From the NCBI RefSeq assembly GCF_004353825.1, contig NZ_SMNA01000011.1, forward strand, positions 62,001 through 126,000: a stretch of DNA of 64,000 bases, in the 5' to 3' direction. This DNA is from Occultella glacieicola (GTDB taxonomy: Bacteria > Actinomycetota > Actinomycetes > Actinomycetales > Beutenbergiaceae). Shown piece after piece: positions 1 to 8,860 of the stretch; position 1 is the first letter of the stretch, and the number at the start of each line of letters is the position of its first letter. Below the pieces are notes generated by a model. That model was not told the DNA's origin. It saw only the letters and a program-made list of their open reading frames with translations, and did no database searches. The translations under genes were made by a program, and so were the position numbers.

Positions 1-2
1 TG

Positions 3-1136
3 CCGGCCGTCGCCGCCGGCGTGGCCCACGCCCGGGAAGTGCCCGCCGACGCCGGCGACGACGCGCCCGGCGCCGATCCTGCCGAGGTCGCCACCCTCCG
101 GATCGGCTACCTGCCCATCACCGACGCTTCGCCGCTGCTGCTCGCCCATGCCGACGGCGACTTCGCCTCGCGGGGCATCGACGTCCCCGAGCCCACCCTG
201 TTCCGCGGCTGGGCGCCCCTGGTCGAGGCACTGCAGGGGGGCCAGGTGGACATCGTGCACCTGCTCATGCCGCTCGCGATCCAACTTCGCTACGGCGCGG
301 GCGTGCCGGTCAAGGTTCTCGGCTGGAACCACACCAACGGATCGGCGCTCGCGGTGGCCCACGACGTGGACGACCTCGCCGACCTCGCTGGCACCACCTT
401 CGCGGTGCCTGGCTGGTACTCCGTGCACAACGTGGTCTTCCAGAAGATGCTGCGCGACGCGGGCCTTGAGCCCGTCATCGACACCGAGCCGGGACCCGGG
501 ACCGTCCAGTTGGTGGTGCTGCCGCCCGCGGACATGCCGACCGCGCTCGAGGCGGGGACGGTCTCCGGCTACATCGTCGCGGAGCCGTTCTGCGCCGTCG
601 CCGAGGTGCAGGGCATCGGGAAGATCCTGCGCTTCACCGGGGACGTCTGGAAGGACCACGCCTGCTGTGTGACCGTGGTGCACGAACGGCTCGTGACGGA
701 ACGGCCCGACGTGGCGGCCCGTGCCCTGGAGGCGATCGTGGCCGCCCAGCTGCGGATCCGCGACGACCGGCACACCGCCGCCGTCGGGCTCTCCGAGGGT
801 GGGTACCTGCCCCAGCCGTTGCCGGCGATCGACCTCACCCTCACCGAGGAGCAGGATCCCGCCTACGTGACCTCCGGGGCCGTGCAGCACCCCGAGTGGG
901 AGTCCCACCGGATCGACTTCCAGCCCTATCCGTTCCCCGGCTACACCGCGGAACTCGTCGACGCGATGCGCGAGACCACGGTGGACGACTCGCTCGACTG
1001 GCTCGACGCCGTCGAGACCGGCGATGTGCACGCCGACCTCGTCGCGACCGATCTGAACCTGGCCGCGATCGAGTCGGTCGGCGGACTCGCCGCGTTCGGG
1101 GTCGGCCCCGACCGAGTGGAGGTGATCGCGCCATGA
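3..1136 (+). CDS. ABC transporter substrate-binding protein, NitT/TauT type (5' end outside window)
   Basis: Periplasmic-type ligand-binding subunit of the nitrate/sulfonate/bicarbonate importer class. The mature part opens with the LRIGYLPITDASPLLLAH pattern typical of CmpA/NrtA-like proteins and runs about 340 residues. A GTG at 21 could start the frame, but the same frame is open to the left edge and reads PAVAAG just before the GTG. That looks like the end of a signal peptide, so the true start is probably left of the window. The stop overlaps the start of the permease gene by ATGA, so the two are translationally coupled. An ATPase gene is expected to the left. The ligand cannot be told from sequence. 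Confidence 0.85.
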   Translation, partial: PAVAAGVAHAREVPADAGDDAPGADPAEVATLRIGYLPITDASPLLLAHADGDFASRGIDVPEPTLFRGWAPLVEALQGGQVDIVHLLMPLAIQLRYGAGVPVKVLGWNHTNGSALAVAHDVDDLADLAGTTFAVPGWYSVHNVVFQKMLRDAGLEPVIDTEPGPGTVQLVVLPPADMPTALEAGTVSGYIVAEPFCAVAEVQGIGKILRFTGDVWKDHACCVTVVHERLVTERPDVAARALEAIVAAQLRIRDDRHTAAVGLSEGGYLPQPLPAIDLTLTEEQDPAYVTSGAVQHPEWESHRIDFQPYPFPGYTAELVDAMRETTVDDSLDWLDAVETGDVHADLVATDLNLAAIESVGGLAAFGVGPDRVEVIAP

Positions 1137-1975
1137 GCGACGTCCAGCTCGCCGAGGCACCGGTCCGAACGCCCGCCCCGACAGTGCGCCCGGCCGGTGA
1201 CGACCGGAGCAGGCCGCCGCGCGGCGCCTCCCTGGCCGCCCGCGTGCTCGCCCGGGTCGCCGTGGTGGCCGTCGTCCTCGCGCTCTGGTGGCTCGCCACC
1301 GGGGTGATCTTCGCCGACAACGCCGTCGTCGCCCGGATGGGTCCGTGGGCCGCGATCTCGGAACTGGTCCTCAGCCTCGGCGACGTGGCGACCCTGGACG
1401 CGGTCGCCGTCTCCCTCGGCCGGCTGCTGGCCGGGCTGGGCCTGTCCATCGTGGTGGCGGTCCCGCTCGGGCTGCTGCTCGGGTCGAACGCGCTGCTCGA
1501 CTACGCCTCGGCACCGGTGGTGCAGTTCCTGCGGATGACGTCGCCGCTGGCCTGGGCGCCGCTGGTGATCGTGCTGCTCGGCAGCGGTACCCCCGCGGTG
1601 ATCGCGCTGGTCGCGCTCGCGACCACCTGGCCCGTGGTGCTCGGCACTGCGAGCGGCCGCCGGGCCATCGACGCCGGCATGCTGGACATGGTCCGCTCGC
1701 TCGGCGCCACCCGGTGGGAGGGGATCCGCACCGTCGTCCTGCCCGGACTCGTCACGCACCTACGGACTGCGGTCCGGGTGGCCCTCGGGGTCGGTTGGGT
1801 CGTGCTGGTCCCGGCCGAGATGTTCGGGGTCACGAACGGGCTCGGCTACGCGATCCTGAACGCCCGCGACAACCTCGACTACGAGGCCCTCGCCGCCACC
1901 ATGCTGCTGATCGGGGTGGTCGGGTTCCTCCTGGACTCGATCCTGCGCGCGGTCGGCGCCGACGACCAGGCCTGA
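1133..1975 (+). CDS. ABC transporter permease, NitT/TauT (SsuC-like) type
   Basis: Integral membrane subunit, 280 residues, pairing with the upstream binding protein. The start is the ATG overlapping the previous stop. A charged, Pro/Arg-rich N-terminus of about 35 residues precedes the first membrane segment (VLARVAVVAVVLALWW). Several further hydrophobic segments follow, with a cytoplasmic loop near residues 180-200 (MLDMVRSLGATRWEGIRTVVLPG) that matches the EAA-type loop contacting the ATPase. The 3' 216 bases lie antisense to the tail of the DUF817 open frame; the permease reading is the well-conserved one there. Confidence 0.88.
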   Translation: MSDVQLAEAPVRTPAPTVRPAGDDRSRPPRGASLAARVLARVAVVAVVLALWWLATGVIFADNAVVARMGPWAAISELVLSLGDVATLDAVAVSLGRLLAGLGLSIVVAVPLGLLLGSNALLDYASAPVVQFLRMTSPLAWAPLVIVLLGSGTPAVIALVALATTWPVVLGTASGRRAIDAGMLDMVRSLGATRWEGIRTVVLPGLVTHLRTAVRVALGVGWVVLVPAEMFGVTNGLGYAILNARDNLDYEALAATMLLIGVVGFLLDSILRAVGADDQA

Positions 1976-2821
1976 CCGGCCGGCGAGCTCGACCCGCGGT
2001 CGCGCACCCGCCTCGCCGTAGAAGCGACCCTCGCGCGCCTTCACGGCGGCCACGAGCACGAAGCTCAAGGAGACCAGCAGCGCCCACGAGCCCCACTTCC
2101 CGGCGTGCACCATGCGCCAGATCTCGGTCTGGTCGGGGTACTGCCACGCCCCCAGGAACGTCGCCGCGTTCTCGGCGACCCACAGGAAGAAGCCGATCAG
2201 GACGAACGAGACGGTGAGCGGCATCGAGTACCGGCGTGCGCCGACGACGTAGAACACCCGGCTGCGCCAGAGGGCCACGACGAACCCGGCGGCGATCAGC
2301 CACCTCAGGTCCGCGATCACGTGGTGGGTGTAGAAGTTCGCGTACGCGGCCGCGGCCAGGACCACGGCCGGCACCCAGCGGAAGTCGGTCACCCGCAGGT
2401 CGAACCGGCGGAACGCCTGGCACAGGTAGGAGCCGACGGCCGCGTACATGAAGCCCGAGTACAGCGGGACCCCGCCGACCTTCGCCCACGCGTCCTCGGG
2501 GTAGGCCCACGACCCGGCGTTCACCTTGTACAGCTCGAGCGCGAGCCCGAGCAGGTGGAACGCCGCGATCACGGCGATCTCACGTCCGGTCTCGAGGCGG
2601 AGCAGGTAGAACACGACCGTGATCGCCACGCCGTACAGGGCCAGGGCGTCATAGCGGGCGATCGGCAGCGGCACCACCGCGCTGGCCGCGAGACCGGCGA
2701 AGATCGCCGCGGCGAACAGGCAGCACTGCACCTGGAGCCAGCCGAACCGCAGCAACTGCCCAACGGCGGCCGCCACCCCTCTCGAAGGAGCGGCGGCGAG
2801 GGCGATGGGCGTGTCGGTCAC
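1760..2821 (-). CDS. DUF817 family integral membrane protein
   Basis: Open frame of 353 residues from a GTG start. The first roughly 285 residues are strongly hydrophobic, with many membrane spans and features I associate with DUF817 (LELYKVNAGSWAYPED, YSGFMYAAVGSYLCQAFRRF, NAATFLGAWQYPDQ). Function of this family is unknown. After residue about 285 the sequence becomes charged and non-conserved, and it runs 216 bases into the convergent permease gene. This extension probably exists only because no stop occurs in GC-rich antisense sequence, unless the protein really carries a long tail. The gene is divergent from ligD. Confidence 0.7.
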   Translation of the reverse strand: MTDTPIALAAAPSRGVAAAVGQLLRFGWLQVQCCLFAAAIFAGLAASAVVPLPIARYDALALYGVAITVVFYLLRLETGREIAVIAAFHLLGLALELYKVNAGSWAYPEDAWAKVGGVPLYSGFMYAAVGSYLCQAFRRFDLRVTDFRWVPAVVLAAAAYANFYTHHVIADLRWLIAAGFVVALWRSRVFYVVGARRYSMPLTVSFVLIGFFLWVAENAATFLGAWQYPDQTEIWRMVHAGKWGSWALLVSLSFVLVAAVKAREGRFYGEAGARPRVELAGRSGLVVGADRAQDRVQEEPDHPDQQHGGGEGLVVEVVAGVQDRVAEPVRDPEHLGRDQHDPTDPEGHPDRSP

Positions 2822-3145
2822 GGCCAGAAGCGTGCCAGCGCCACCGGCCGACCTGCGCGCCCGGACCGCCGGTTCCGCAAGACCCGCCCATCAGTCCCAC
2901 CCAACCTCCCCGCGGTGTCCACGATCGGCCGGGCCACCGACACCCGGGCGAGCGTGCGATTCCCCGGCGCGTCCGGCCCATCGGCCGTGCAACGGCACCC
3001 TCGCGCCGATCGGCTCCCGGCGAGCGTGCGGATCTTCGGCCCACGTGACCGATCGGCCGCAACATGCCTCTCTCGCACCACCGACCGCGGCGAGGGCGAG
3101 CACCTGAGCGAGCGGACGCCGTCGTCGGCCTGTCACCATGGGTGG
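2822..3145. other. Intergenic spacer between divergent DUF817 and ligD genes
   Basis: GC-rich 324-base stretch with no recognisable gene, repeat or RNA. It must contain the promoters of both divergent genes, but I see no convincing -10/-35 pair or operator. The open frames across it are antisense or out-of-frame shadows without family features. Confidence 0.5.
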
Positions 3146-5812
3146 ATGGCCCGCAACTCCGAGACGTCCGTCGCCGTCGACGGTCGGCGGGTGCGCCTGA
3201 CGAACCTGGACAAGGTCCTCTACCCCGCGACCGGCACCACGAAGGCCGAGGTGATCGCGTACTACTCGGAGATCGCACCGGTGATGCTGCCGCACTGCTC
3301 GGGCCGGCCGGCGACGCGGAAGCGGTGGGTGAACGGGGTGGGTACCGAGGACGACCCCGGCCAGGTGTTCTTCACGAAGAACCTCGACTCCGGCACGCCG
3401 GACTGGGTGGTGCGCGCCGAGCTGACCCACAGCGACCACACGAACGTCTACCCCCTCGTCGGCGACCGGGCGACCCTCGTCTGGCTGGCGCAGATGGCGG
3501 CGTTGGAGATCCACGTCCCGCAGTGGCGGTTCGACTCCGCGGGGCGCCCACGCAACCCCGATCGGATCGTCTTCGACCTCGACCCCGGCCCCGGCATCGA
3601 GCTGGCGCAGGTGGCGCAGGTGGCCCGGTTCGTGCGCGAGGTGCTGAGCGGAATGGGCATGGACGCCGTTCCGGTGACCAGTGGCTCCAAGGGCATCCAC
3701 GTGTACGCGGCGCTGCCCGGCGTGCATACCTCCAGCCAGATCAGCGACCTGGCCAAGGAGCTGGCGCGGAGCCTGGAGGCCGACCATCCGGACCTGGTGG
3801 TCTCGGAGATGGCGAAGGCCAAGCGGGTCGGCAAGGTCTTCATCGACTGGAGCCAGAACCACTCGAACAAGACGACCGTGGCCCCGTACTCGCTGCGCGG
3901 GCGCCATCATCCGACCGTCGCGGTCCCCCGCACCTGGGACGAGCTCGCCGAGAAGGACCTGCGCCACCTGGACCTGACCGAGGTGCCCGCCCTCGTCGCC
4001 GAGCGCGGGGACCCGATGGCGGCGCTGGAGAGCGTGGCCCACTCGACGGACACCGCCGGGGGGCATGGTCCGGACCGGCTGACCGCCTACCGCGCCAAGC
4101 GGGACGCGGCCCGGACCCCCGAGCCGGTGCCGCACGCGGCGCCACCGGAGGTCACCGAGCCGGTGTTCGTGATCCAGGAGCACGACGCCAGCCGGCTGCA
4201 CTGGGACCTGCGCCTGGCCCACGAGGGCGTCCTGGTGAGCTGGGCGCTTCCGAAGGGGGTGCCGACCGATCCGGCCGGCAACCACCTGGCCGTGCAGACC
4301 GAGGACCACCCGATGGAGTACCTGACCTTCCACGGATCGATCCCGCGGGGCGAGTACGGTGCCGGCGAGATGACGATCTGGGACACCGGTACCTACGACC
4401 TGGAGAAGTGGCGCGAGGGCAAGGAGGTCATCGTCACCCTGACCGGGGCCGACGGCGGTGGGCTGGCCGGGTCGGTCGGGCGCAGCGCCCGGTTCGCCCT
4501 GATCCGGACCGGCCGCCGTGACGGCGACGATAACCACTGGCTGATCCACCTCATGAAGCCCCCCGGGCCGGCCCCGAACGGGATGACCGCCGACGGCGGA
4601 GGGCGGGTCCCGAAGGATGGCTCGCCCGGTCGCGTCTCACCGGCCCGAGCCGGCCGCGCCGTCAGCGCTTCCGCGGAAGCACCGACACCGGGGACGAGGA
4701 TCACCACCACACCCCCACCACGACCCGCTTCCGCGCAAGCGCTCCCGAACCACACCCGCACCGCCGGACCGCCCACCACCGCTTCCGCGAAAGCGCGCGA
4801 CCGCGTCGGCGGCTCGACCTCCGCCGCCCGCTCCGCGGCTCCGCCGCTCCCGATGCTCGCGACGCTCGGCTCGCCCGTCGACGTACCGGACGGGCCGGGG
4901 TGGGCGCTGGAGATGAAGTGGGACGGGATGCGCGCGGTCGCCGTCGTGGACCGGGACGCGGACCCGGTCGTGAGGTTGTGGGCCCGGAGCGGACGTGACA
5001 TCACCGCGACGTTCCCGGAACTGGCGGCGCTCACCGACGCGGTCTCGGTCGAGCGGGCCGTGCTCGACGGCGAGATCGTCGCCCTGGACGCCGGCGGGCG
5101 CCCGGACTTCGCCGATCTGCAACCCCGGATGCAGGCCACCAACCCCCGGGAGATCGCGGCCGCCGCAGCCCGCCGCCCCGTCCACCTCATGCTCTTCGAC
5201 GTCCTGGAGGTGGACGGCACCGAACTCCTGGACCAGCGCTATGACGACCGACGGGCCGCACTCGAGACCGTCGTCGACGCCCCGGCCGGCGGCATCGTCC
5301 AGGTGCCGCCGGTGTTCGACGGCGACCTCGACGCCGCCGTCGAGGCGTCGCTGGCCTGGAACCTGGAGGGGGTCGTGGCCAAGCGGCGCGACTCGCGCTA
5401 CCTGCCCGGGCGGCGCGCCTCGAGTTGGATCAAGATCAAGCACACCCGCACGCAGGATGTGGTCGTCGGGGGTTGGCGCCCCGGGCAGGGCGGCCGCACC
5501 GGGCAGGTCGGCTCGCTCCTGGCCGGGGTCTTCGACGACGACGGCGCTCTGCACTACGTGGGCCGGGTGGGCTCGGGCTTCACGGCGGCCGAGACCTCTG
5601 CGTGGGTCCGCGAGTTCACGTCCACCGCCCGGGACCGCAGCCCGTTCGAGGAGGTGCCCGCCCTGGACGCCCGGGACGCGCACTGGCTCGAGCCGACCCG
5701 GGTCGGGGAGGTCGCGTTCGGCGAGTGGACCCCGACGGGCCGGCTGCGCCACCCGCGCTGGCGCGGCTGGCGGCCGGACCTCGACCCGGCCACCGTCCGG
5801 CGCAACGGCTGA
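3146..5812 (+). CDS. ligD: Multifunctional non-homologous end-joining DNA ligase LigD (POL-PE-LIG)
   Basis: ATP-dependent ligase of bacterial NHEJ, 888 residues, normally partnered with Ku. Domain order is the mycobacterial one. The primase-type polymerase occupies residues 1 to about 310, with the metal-binding DLD at 144-146 and SGSKGIHVY after it. The 3'-phosphoesterase starts near residue 341 (FVIQEHDASRLHWDLRL). A Pro/Ala/Thr-rich linker spans about 500-565, and the ligase begins near 570 with the nucleotidyl lysine K591 in KWDG. I chose the ATG that begins MARNSETSVAVDGRRVRLTN because homology starts there; the frame is open about 1 kb further upstream with no conserved sequence. No ku gene is in the window. 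The linker DNA carries three short palindromes. Confidence 0.95.
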   Translation: MARNSETSVAVDGRRVRLTNLDKVLYPATGTTKAEVIAYYSEIAPVMLPHCSGRPATRKRWVNGVGTEDDPGQVFFTKNLDSGTPDWVVRAELTHSDHTNVYPLVGDRATLVWLAQMAALEIHVPQWRFDSAGRPRNPDRIVFDLDPGPGIELAQVAQVARFVREVLSGMGMDAVPVTSGSKGIHVYAALPGVHTSSQISDLAKELARSLEADHPDLVVSEMAKAKRVGKVFIDWSQNHSNKTTVAPYSLRGRHHPTVAVPRTWDELAEKDLRHLDLTEVPALVAERGDPMAALESVAHSTDTAGGHGPDRLTAYRAKRDAARTPEPVPHAAPPEVTEPVFVIQEHDASRLHWDLRLAHEGVLVSWALPKGVPTDPAGNHLAVQTEDHPMEYLTFHGSIPRGEYGAGEMTIWDTGTYDLEKWREGKEVIVTLTGADGGGLAGSVGRSARFALIRTGRRDGDDNHWLIHLMKPPGPAPNGMTADGGGRVPKDGSPGRVSPARAGRAVSASAEAPTPGTRITTTPPPRPASAQALPNHTRTAGPPTTASAKARDRVGGSTSAARSAAPPLPMLATLGSPVDVPDGPGWALEMKWDGMRAVAVVDRDADPVVRLWARSGRDITATFPELAALTDAVSVERAVLDGEIVALDAGGRPDFADLQPRMQATNPREIAAAAARRPVHLMLFDVLEVDGTELLDQRYDDRRAALETVVDAPAGGIVQVPPVFDGDLDAAVEASLAWNLEGVVAKRRDSRYLPGRRASSWIKIKHTRTQDVVVGGWRPGQGGRTGQVGSLLAGVFDDDGALHYVGRVGSGFTAAETSAWVREFTSTARDRSPFEEVPALDARDAHWLEPTRVGEVAFGEWTPTGRLRHPRWRGWRPDLDPATVRRNG
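4667..4794. repeat. Three 14-bp palindromic units GCTTCCGCGNAAGC inside the LigD linker
   Basis: Units at 4667-4680 (N=G, a perfect palindrome), 4727-4740 (N=C) and 4781-4794 (N=A). Starts are 60 and 54 bases apart, so the frame is preserved. They encode the Ser/Ala-rich inter-domain linker. The sequence between the units is not repeated, so these look like short mobile or iterated palindromes rather than a tandem array. Confidence 0.75.
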
Positions 5813-5845
5813 CGGCGCGCCCGACCCGAACCGCGGCGGGCCCGC

Positions 5846-7702
5846 TCAGAGTGCGGCCGGGACCCGCCGGCGTCGAGCCCCATGGGGGTGCGAGGCCCGG
5901 TCGAACGGGTCCGGGTCGTCGAGCGAGTCGGTGTCGTCGTAGGACGCCCGGTCCTCGGTCAGCCGCGGCCTGACCGCCACGACGTCCTCGGGCGACTCGG
6001 CGTCGGCGAGCGGCGTGACCTCGGTGCGGGGCGACCCGTTCCCGAGCGACGTGCCGTCGGCGGTGGGCCCGACGTCGGCGACCGCGACGTGCCCGGCGAA
6101 CGGCTCAGGCTCGGCGAACGGCTCAGGCTCGACGAACAGCTCGGGCTCGGCGATCGGGCCCCCATCGGTGACCGACCCCGCATCGGCGACCCGCTCGCCC
6201 GACGCACGCTCCGCCGTCGGCCCGGTTACCGCGGTGACCGCTACCGGCACCGCGACCTCCTCGACAGCCTCCGCCGCTCGCGGCGGGGGGACGTCGAGAC
6301 CCGCCTCGGGGGCCGGCCCAGCCACGGCAGCGACGGGCACGACCGGTGCCGCCGAGACCGTGCCGGCGCCGTGCACCCGCGGCACGACGTAGACGAAGCC
6401 GCGCCCCGGCCGGTTGCGAAGCCGCAGCACCGGCTTGAGGTCACCGCGGCGGGCGAGGATGGCGCCGACCACGGCGACCCCAAGCAAGGGGCCGACGGCG
6501 CACGCCGCCAGGCCGGCGTGGGCACCATGGTGCTCGGCGACCCAGCCGATCAGTAGGCCGGAGAAAGCCTGCGCGCCCATGTTGATGAGCACGTACAGGG
6601 ACAGCACCCGGCCACGCATCGCCGGGTCGGCGCTCGTCTGCACGAGCGTGTTGCTCCGGGTCAGGTAGAGCAGGCAGCTCAGCCCGACGCCGAAGAGTGC
6701 CACCAGGAACAGCCAGAACACGGACAGCGCGGAGGCCACCAGGAGCAGAACCCCGAGCGTGGCGGCACCACCGACGAGGGTCCGCAGCCGCAACCGTCGG
6801 GCGCGGCCGGCGAAGATCGCGCCTGTGCACGCCCCGGCGGCGAGCGTCGAGGTGAGCAGGCCGTAGCCGCTGGCGCCGGCGCCGACCACCTCGCTGGCGT
6901 ACTGCGCGAGCACCGTGGCCATGTTCACCCCGGTGATCGCGACGAACCCGACCAACACGCAGGCCCAGAGGATCTCGGGCTTGCTCCGCACGTGGGCCAG
7001 GCCCTCGCGCAACTGTCCCTTGGCCCGTGCCACCACCGGCGCGAGGTGCATCTCCGCTCGCCTCATCCGGAAGATCAGGAACGCCGCGATCCAGCAGGCG
7101 AGCGCGTTGGCGACGAACGCCCAGCCGTTGCCGACCAGGGCGATCAGCGCGGCGGCAAAGGCCGGGCCGATCAGCGCGCCGAGCTGGAACACGGAGGTGT
7201 TCAGGCTGATCGCGCGGCGGAGCAGCTTCGGGCCGGCGATCTCGTGGATGAACGCCTGACGGGCCGGGTTGTCGATGACGATCGCCATCCCCCCGAGCAG
7301 GGCCGAGGCGAGCACGTGCCAGACCTCGACCACACCGAGCAGGGTGAGCACCCCGACCACGAGCGTGAACGTGCCGAACAGCGTCTGGGTCACGGTCAGG
7401 ATCCGCTGACGGTCGTACCGGTCCGCGATCACACCGCCGAACAGGCCGAACAGCAGCATCGGCGCGAACTGCAGCGCGACGGTGAGACCGACCAGCGCGG
7501 CGGAACCGCTCAGTTCCAGCACCAGCCAGTCCTGGGCCACGCGGGCGGCCCAGCCGCAGGTGCTGGTGAGCACCTGGGAGGAGACGTAGTACCGATAGTT
7601 GCGCACGCGCAGGGCATCGAGGATGCCGGAGCCGGCGGCCGGCGAGCGGAGGGGGCGGAGGGCGAACGGGGACGGGAGCCTGGGGAGGCGGGCCGAAGAC
7701 AC
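5846..7702 (-). CDS. MFS exporter (EntS-like, MFS_3) with long acidic C-terminal tail
   Basis: Major facilitator of 618 residues starting at GTG with AAGGA upstream. Residues about 25-420 form the twelve-helix transporter (YYVSSQVLTSTCGWAARVAQDWLVLEL, GGVIADRYDRQRIL, DNPARQAFIHEI), closest in pattern to the EntS/MFS_3 drug and siderophore exporters. About 190 C-terminal residues are hydrophilic and Pro/Glu/Ala-rich, with tandem EPEPFAEPEPF units; this tail is unusual and probably disordered in the cytoplasm. The gene is divergent from a LysR-type regulator, the classical arrangement for a regulated exporter. Substrate unknown. Confidence 0.85.
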   Translation of the reverse strand: MSSARLPRLPSPFALRPLRSPAAGSGILDALRVRNYRYYVSSQVLTSTCGWAARVAQDWLVLELSGSAALVGLTVALQFAPMLLFGLFGGVIADRYDRQRILTVTQTLFGTFTLVVGVLTLLGVVEVWHVLASALLGGMAIVIDNPARQAFIHEIAGPKLLRRAISLNTSVFQLGALIGPAFAAALIALVGNGWAFVANALACWIAAFLIFRMRRAEMHLAPVVARAKGQLREGLAHVRSKPEILWACVLVGFVAITGVNMATVLAQYASEVVGAGASGYGLLTSTLAAGACTGAIFAGRARRLRLRTLVGGAATLGVLLLVASALSVFWLFLVALFGVGLSCLLYLTRSNTLVQTSADPAMRGRVLSLYVLINMGAQAFSGLLIGWVAEHHGAHAGLAACAVGPLLGVAVVGAILARRGDLKPVLRLRNRPGRGFVYVVPRVHGAGTVSAAPVVPVAAVAGPAPEAGLDVPPPRAAEAVEEVAVPVAVTAVTGPTAERASGERVADAGSVTDGGPIAEPELFVEPEPFAEPEPFAGHVAVADVGPTADGTSLGNGSPRTEVTPLADAESPEDVVAVRPRLTEDRASYDDTDSLDDPDPFDRASHPHGARRRRVPAAL

Positions 7703-7888
7703 AGGGGGTCCTTGGAGAAGAGCGCGAGTGAGTGAGTCGGAGTCGGACCGAACGAACGGTTTCGAGGTAGTACCGGGGGGCTCACGGCAGTGCGAACGGC
7801 ACCGGGGCGACCCCTCGGAAGTGAGGCGGTACCGCCAACCCTAGGTAGCCTTGACCCATAAGTCGAAGCCATACATCCTATAAGTGCC

Positions 7889-7903
7889 ATTGCCAATCGC
7901 AAT
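7889..7903. promoter_or_regulatory. Candidate LysR-box between MFS exporter and LysR gene
   Basis: Perfect inverted repeat ATTGC-N5-GCAAT that fits the T-N11-A rule for LysR-type regulators. It lies about 37 bases before the regulator start and 190 bases before the exporter start, as expected for a divergent autoregulated pair. Confidence 0.6.
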
Positions 7904-7940
7904 GAGTAGCACGACATGATCGAATCGTTACGACGACAAG

Positions 7941-8816
7941 GTGCGGCCTTTGTTCGATCCCACCCTGCTGCGTACCTTCCTGGTACTGAGCGAGACGCTG
8001 AGCTTCACCCGGACCGCCGAGCGGCTGGGCATCTCGCAGCCGACGGTGAGCCAACACGTGGGCCGATTGGAGCGCGCCTCGGGCCGTTCCCTGGTCCTTC
8101 GGGACACCCGGGCGGTCACGCTGACGGACAACGGTGAGGCGATGGCCGGCTTTGCCCGCACCATTCTCGCCGCCCACGACCAGGCCGTGGCGTACTTCAC
8201 AGGCTCGGCGATGAGCGGCCGGCTCCGGTTCGGCGCGGCCGACGACCTGGCCCTGACCCAACTCCCCCGGATCCTGCGGGACTACCGCCAGTTGCACCCG
8301 CGGGTCAGCCTCGAGCTCACGGTGGCCCAGTCCGGCCTGCTGCACCGGCGGCTGCTGGCCGGGCACCTGGACCTGGTTTTCATCAAGGAGAACCCCGGCG
8401 AGACCGAGGGACAACTGGTCCGCCGGGACCGTCTGGTCTGGGCCGGACTGCCGAGCACCCACATCGACCCCGGCGACGTGGTGCCGCTGATCACGTACCC
8501 GAACCCGAGCCTGAGCCGGCTCACGGCGGTGCGCGCGCTCGAGGACGCCGGCCGCACCTGGCGGGTGACCTGCACGACGCGGGAGATCAACGGGGTGCTG
8601 GCGGCGGTCCGCGCGGGCCTGGGCGTCACCCCGCTCGCCCAGAGCCTGATCCCGCAGGACCTCTCGATCCCGCCGGCGGCGTCGGGCCTGCCCCCGCTCG
8701 GTGACGTCGACCTGACCCTGGTCGCCAACCCCCGCGCACCGGTCGCCCCGGTCGCCGCGCTGTCGGCCGCGATCCTGGGCCGCGGCGGCGACCCGCTGGT
8801 GCCGGTGCAGCGCTGA
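7941..8816 (+). CDS. LysR family transcriptional regulator
   Basis: 291 residues. The N-terminal winged HTH is complete (LLRTFLVLSETLSFTRTAERLGISQPTVSQHVGRLE), followed by a periplasmic-binding-type effector domain from about residue 90. The GTG start is used; ribosome binding sequence is weak. Divergent from the MFS exporter with a T-N11-A box between them, so it most likely controls the exporter and itself. Converges on the DUF4282 gene with a 44-base gap. Confidence 0.9.
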   Translation: MRPLFDPTLLRTFLVLSETLSFTRTAERLGISQPTVSQHVGRLERASGRSLVLRDTRAVTLTDNGEAMAGFARTILAAHDQAVAYFTGSAMSGRLRFGAADDLALTQLPRILRDYRQLHPRVSLELTVAQSGLLHRRLLAGHLDLVFIKENPGETEGQLVRRDRLVWAGLPSTHIDPGDVVPLITYPNPSLSRLTAVRALEDAGRTWRVTCTTREINGVLAAVRAGLGVTPLAQSLIPQDLSIPPAASGLPPLGDVDLTLVANPRAPVAPVAALSAAILGRGGDPLVPVQR

Positions 8817-8860
8817 CGGCGGCCGGCTTGGCGGGAACTACCCGCCGCAGGTCGTGCGCG

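Noticed and set aside
2105-3145. N-terminal 347-residue extension of the LigD frame
   Set aside because: No homology, His/Arg/Asp-rich antisense composition, and it overlaps the DUF817 gene; LigD homology begins at the ATG at 3146.
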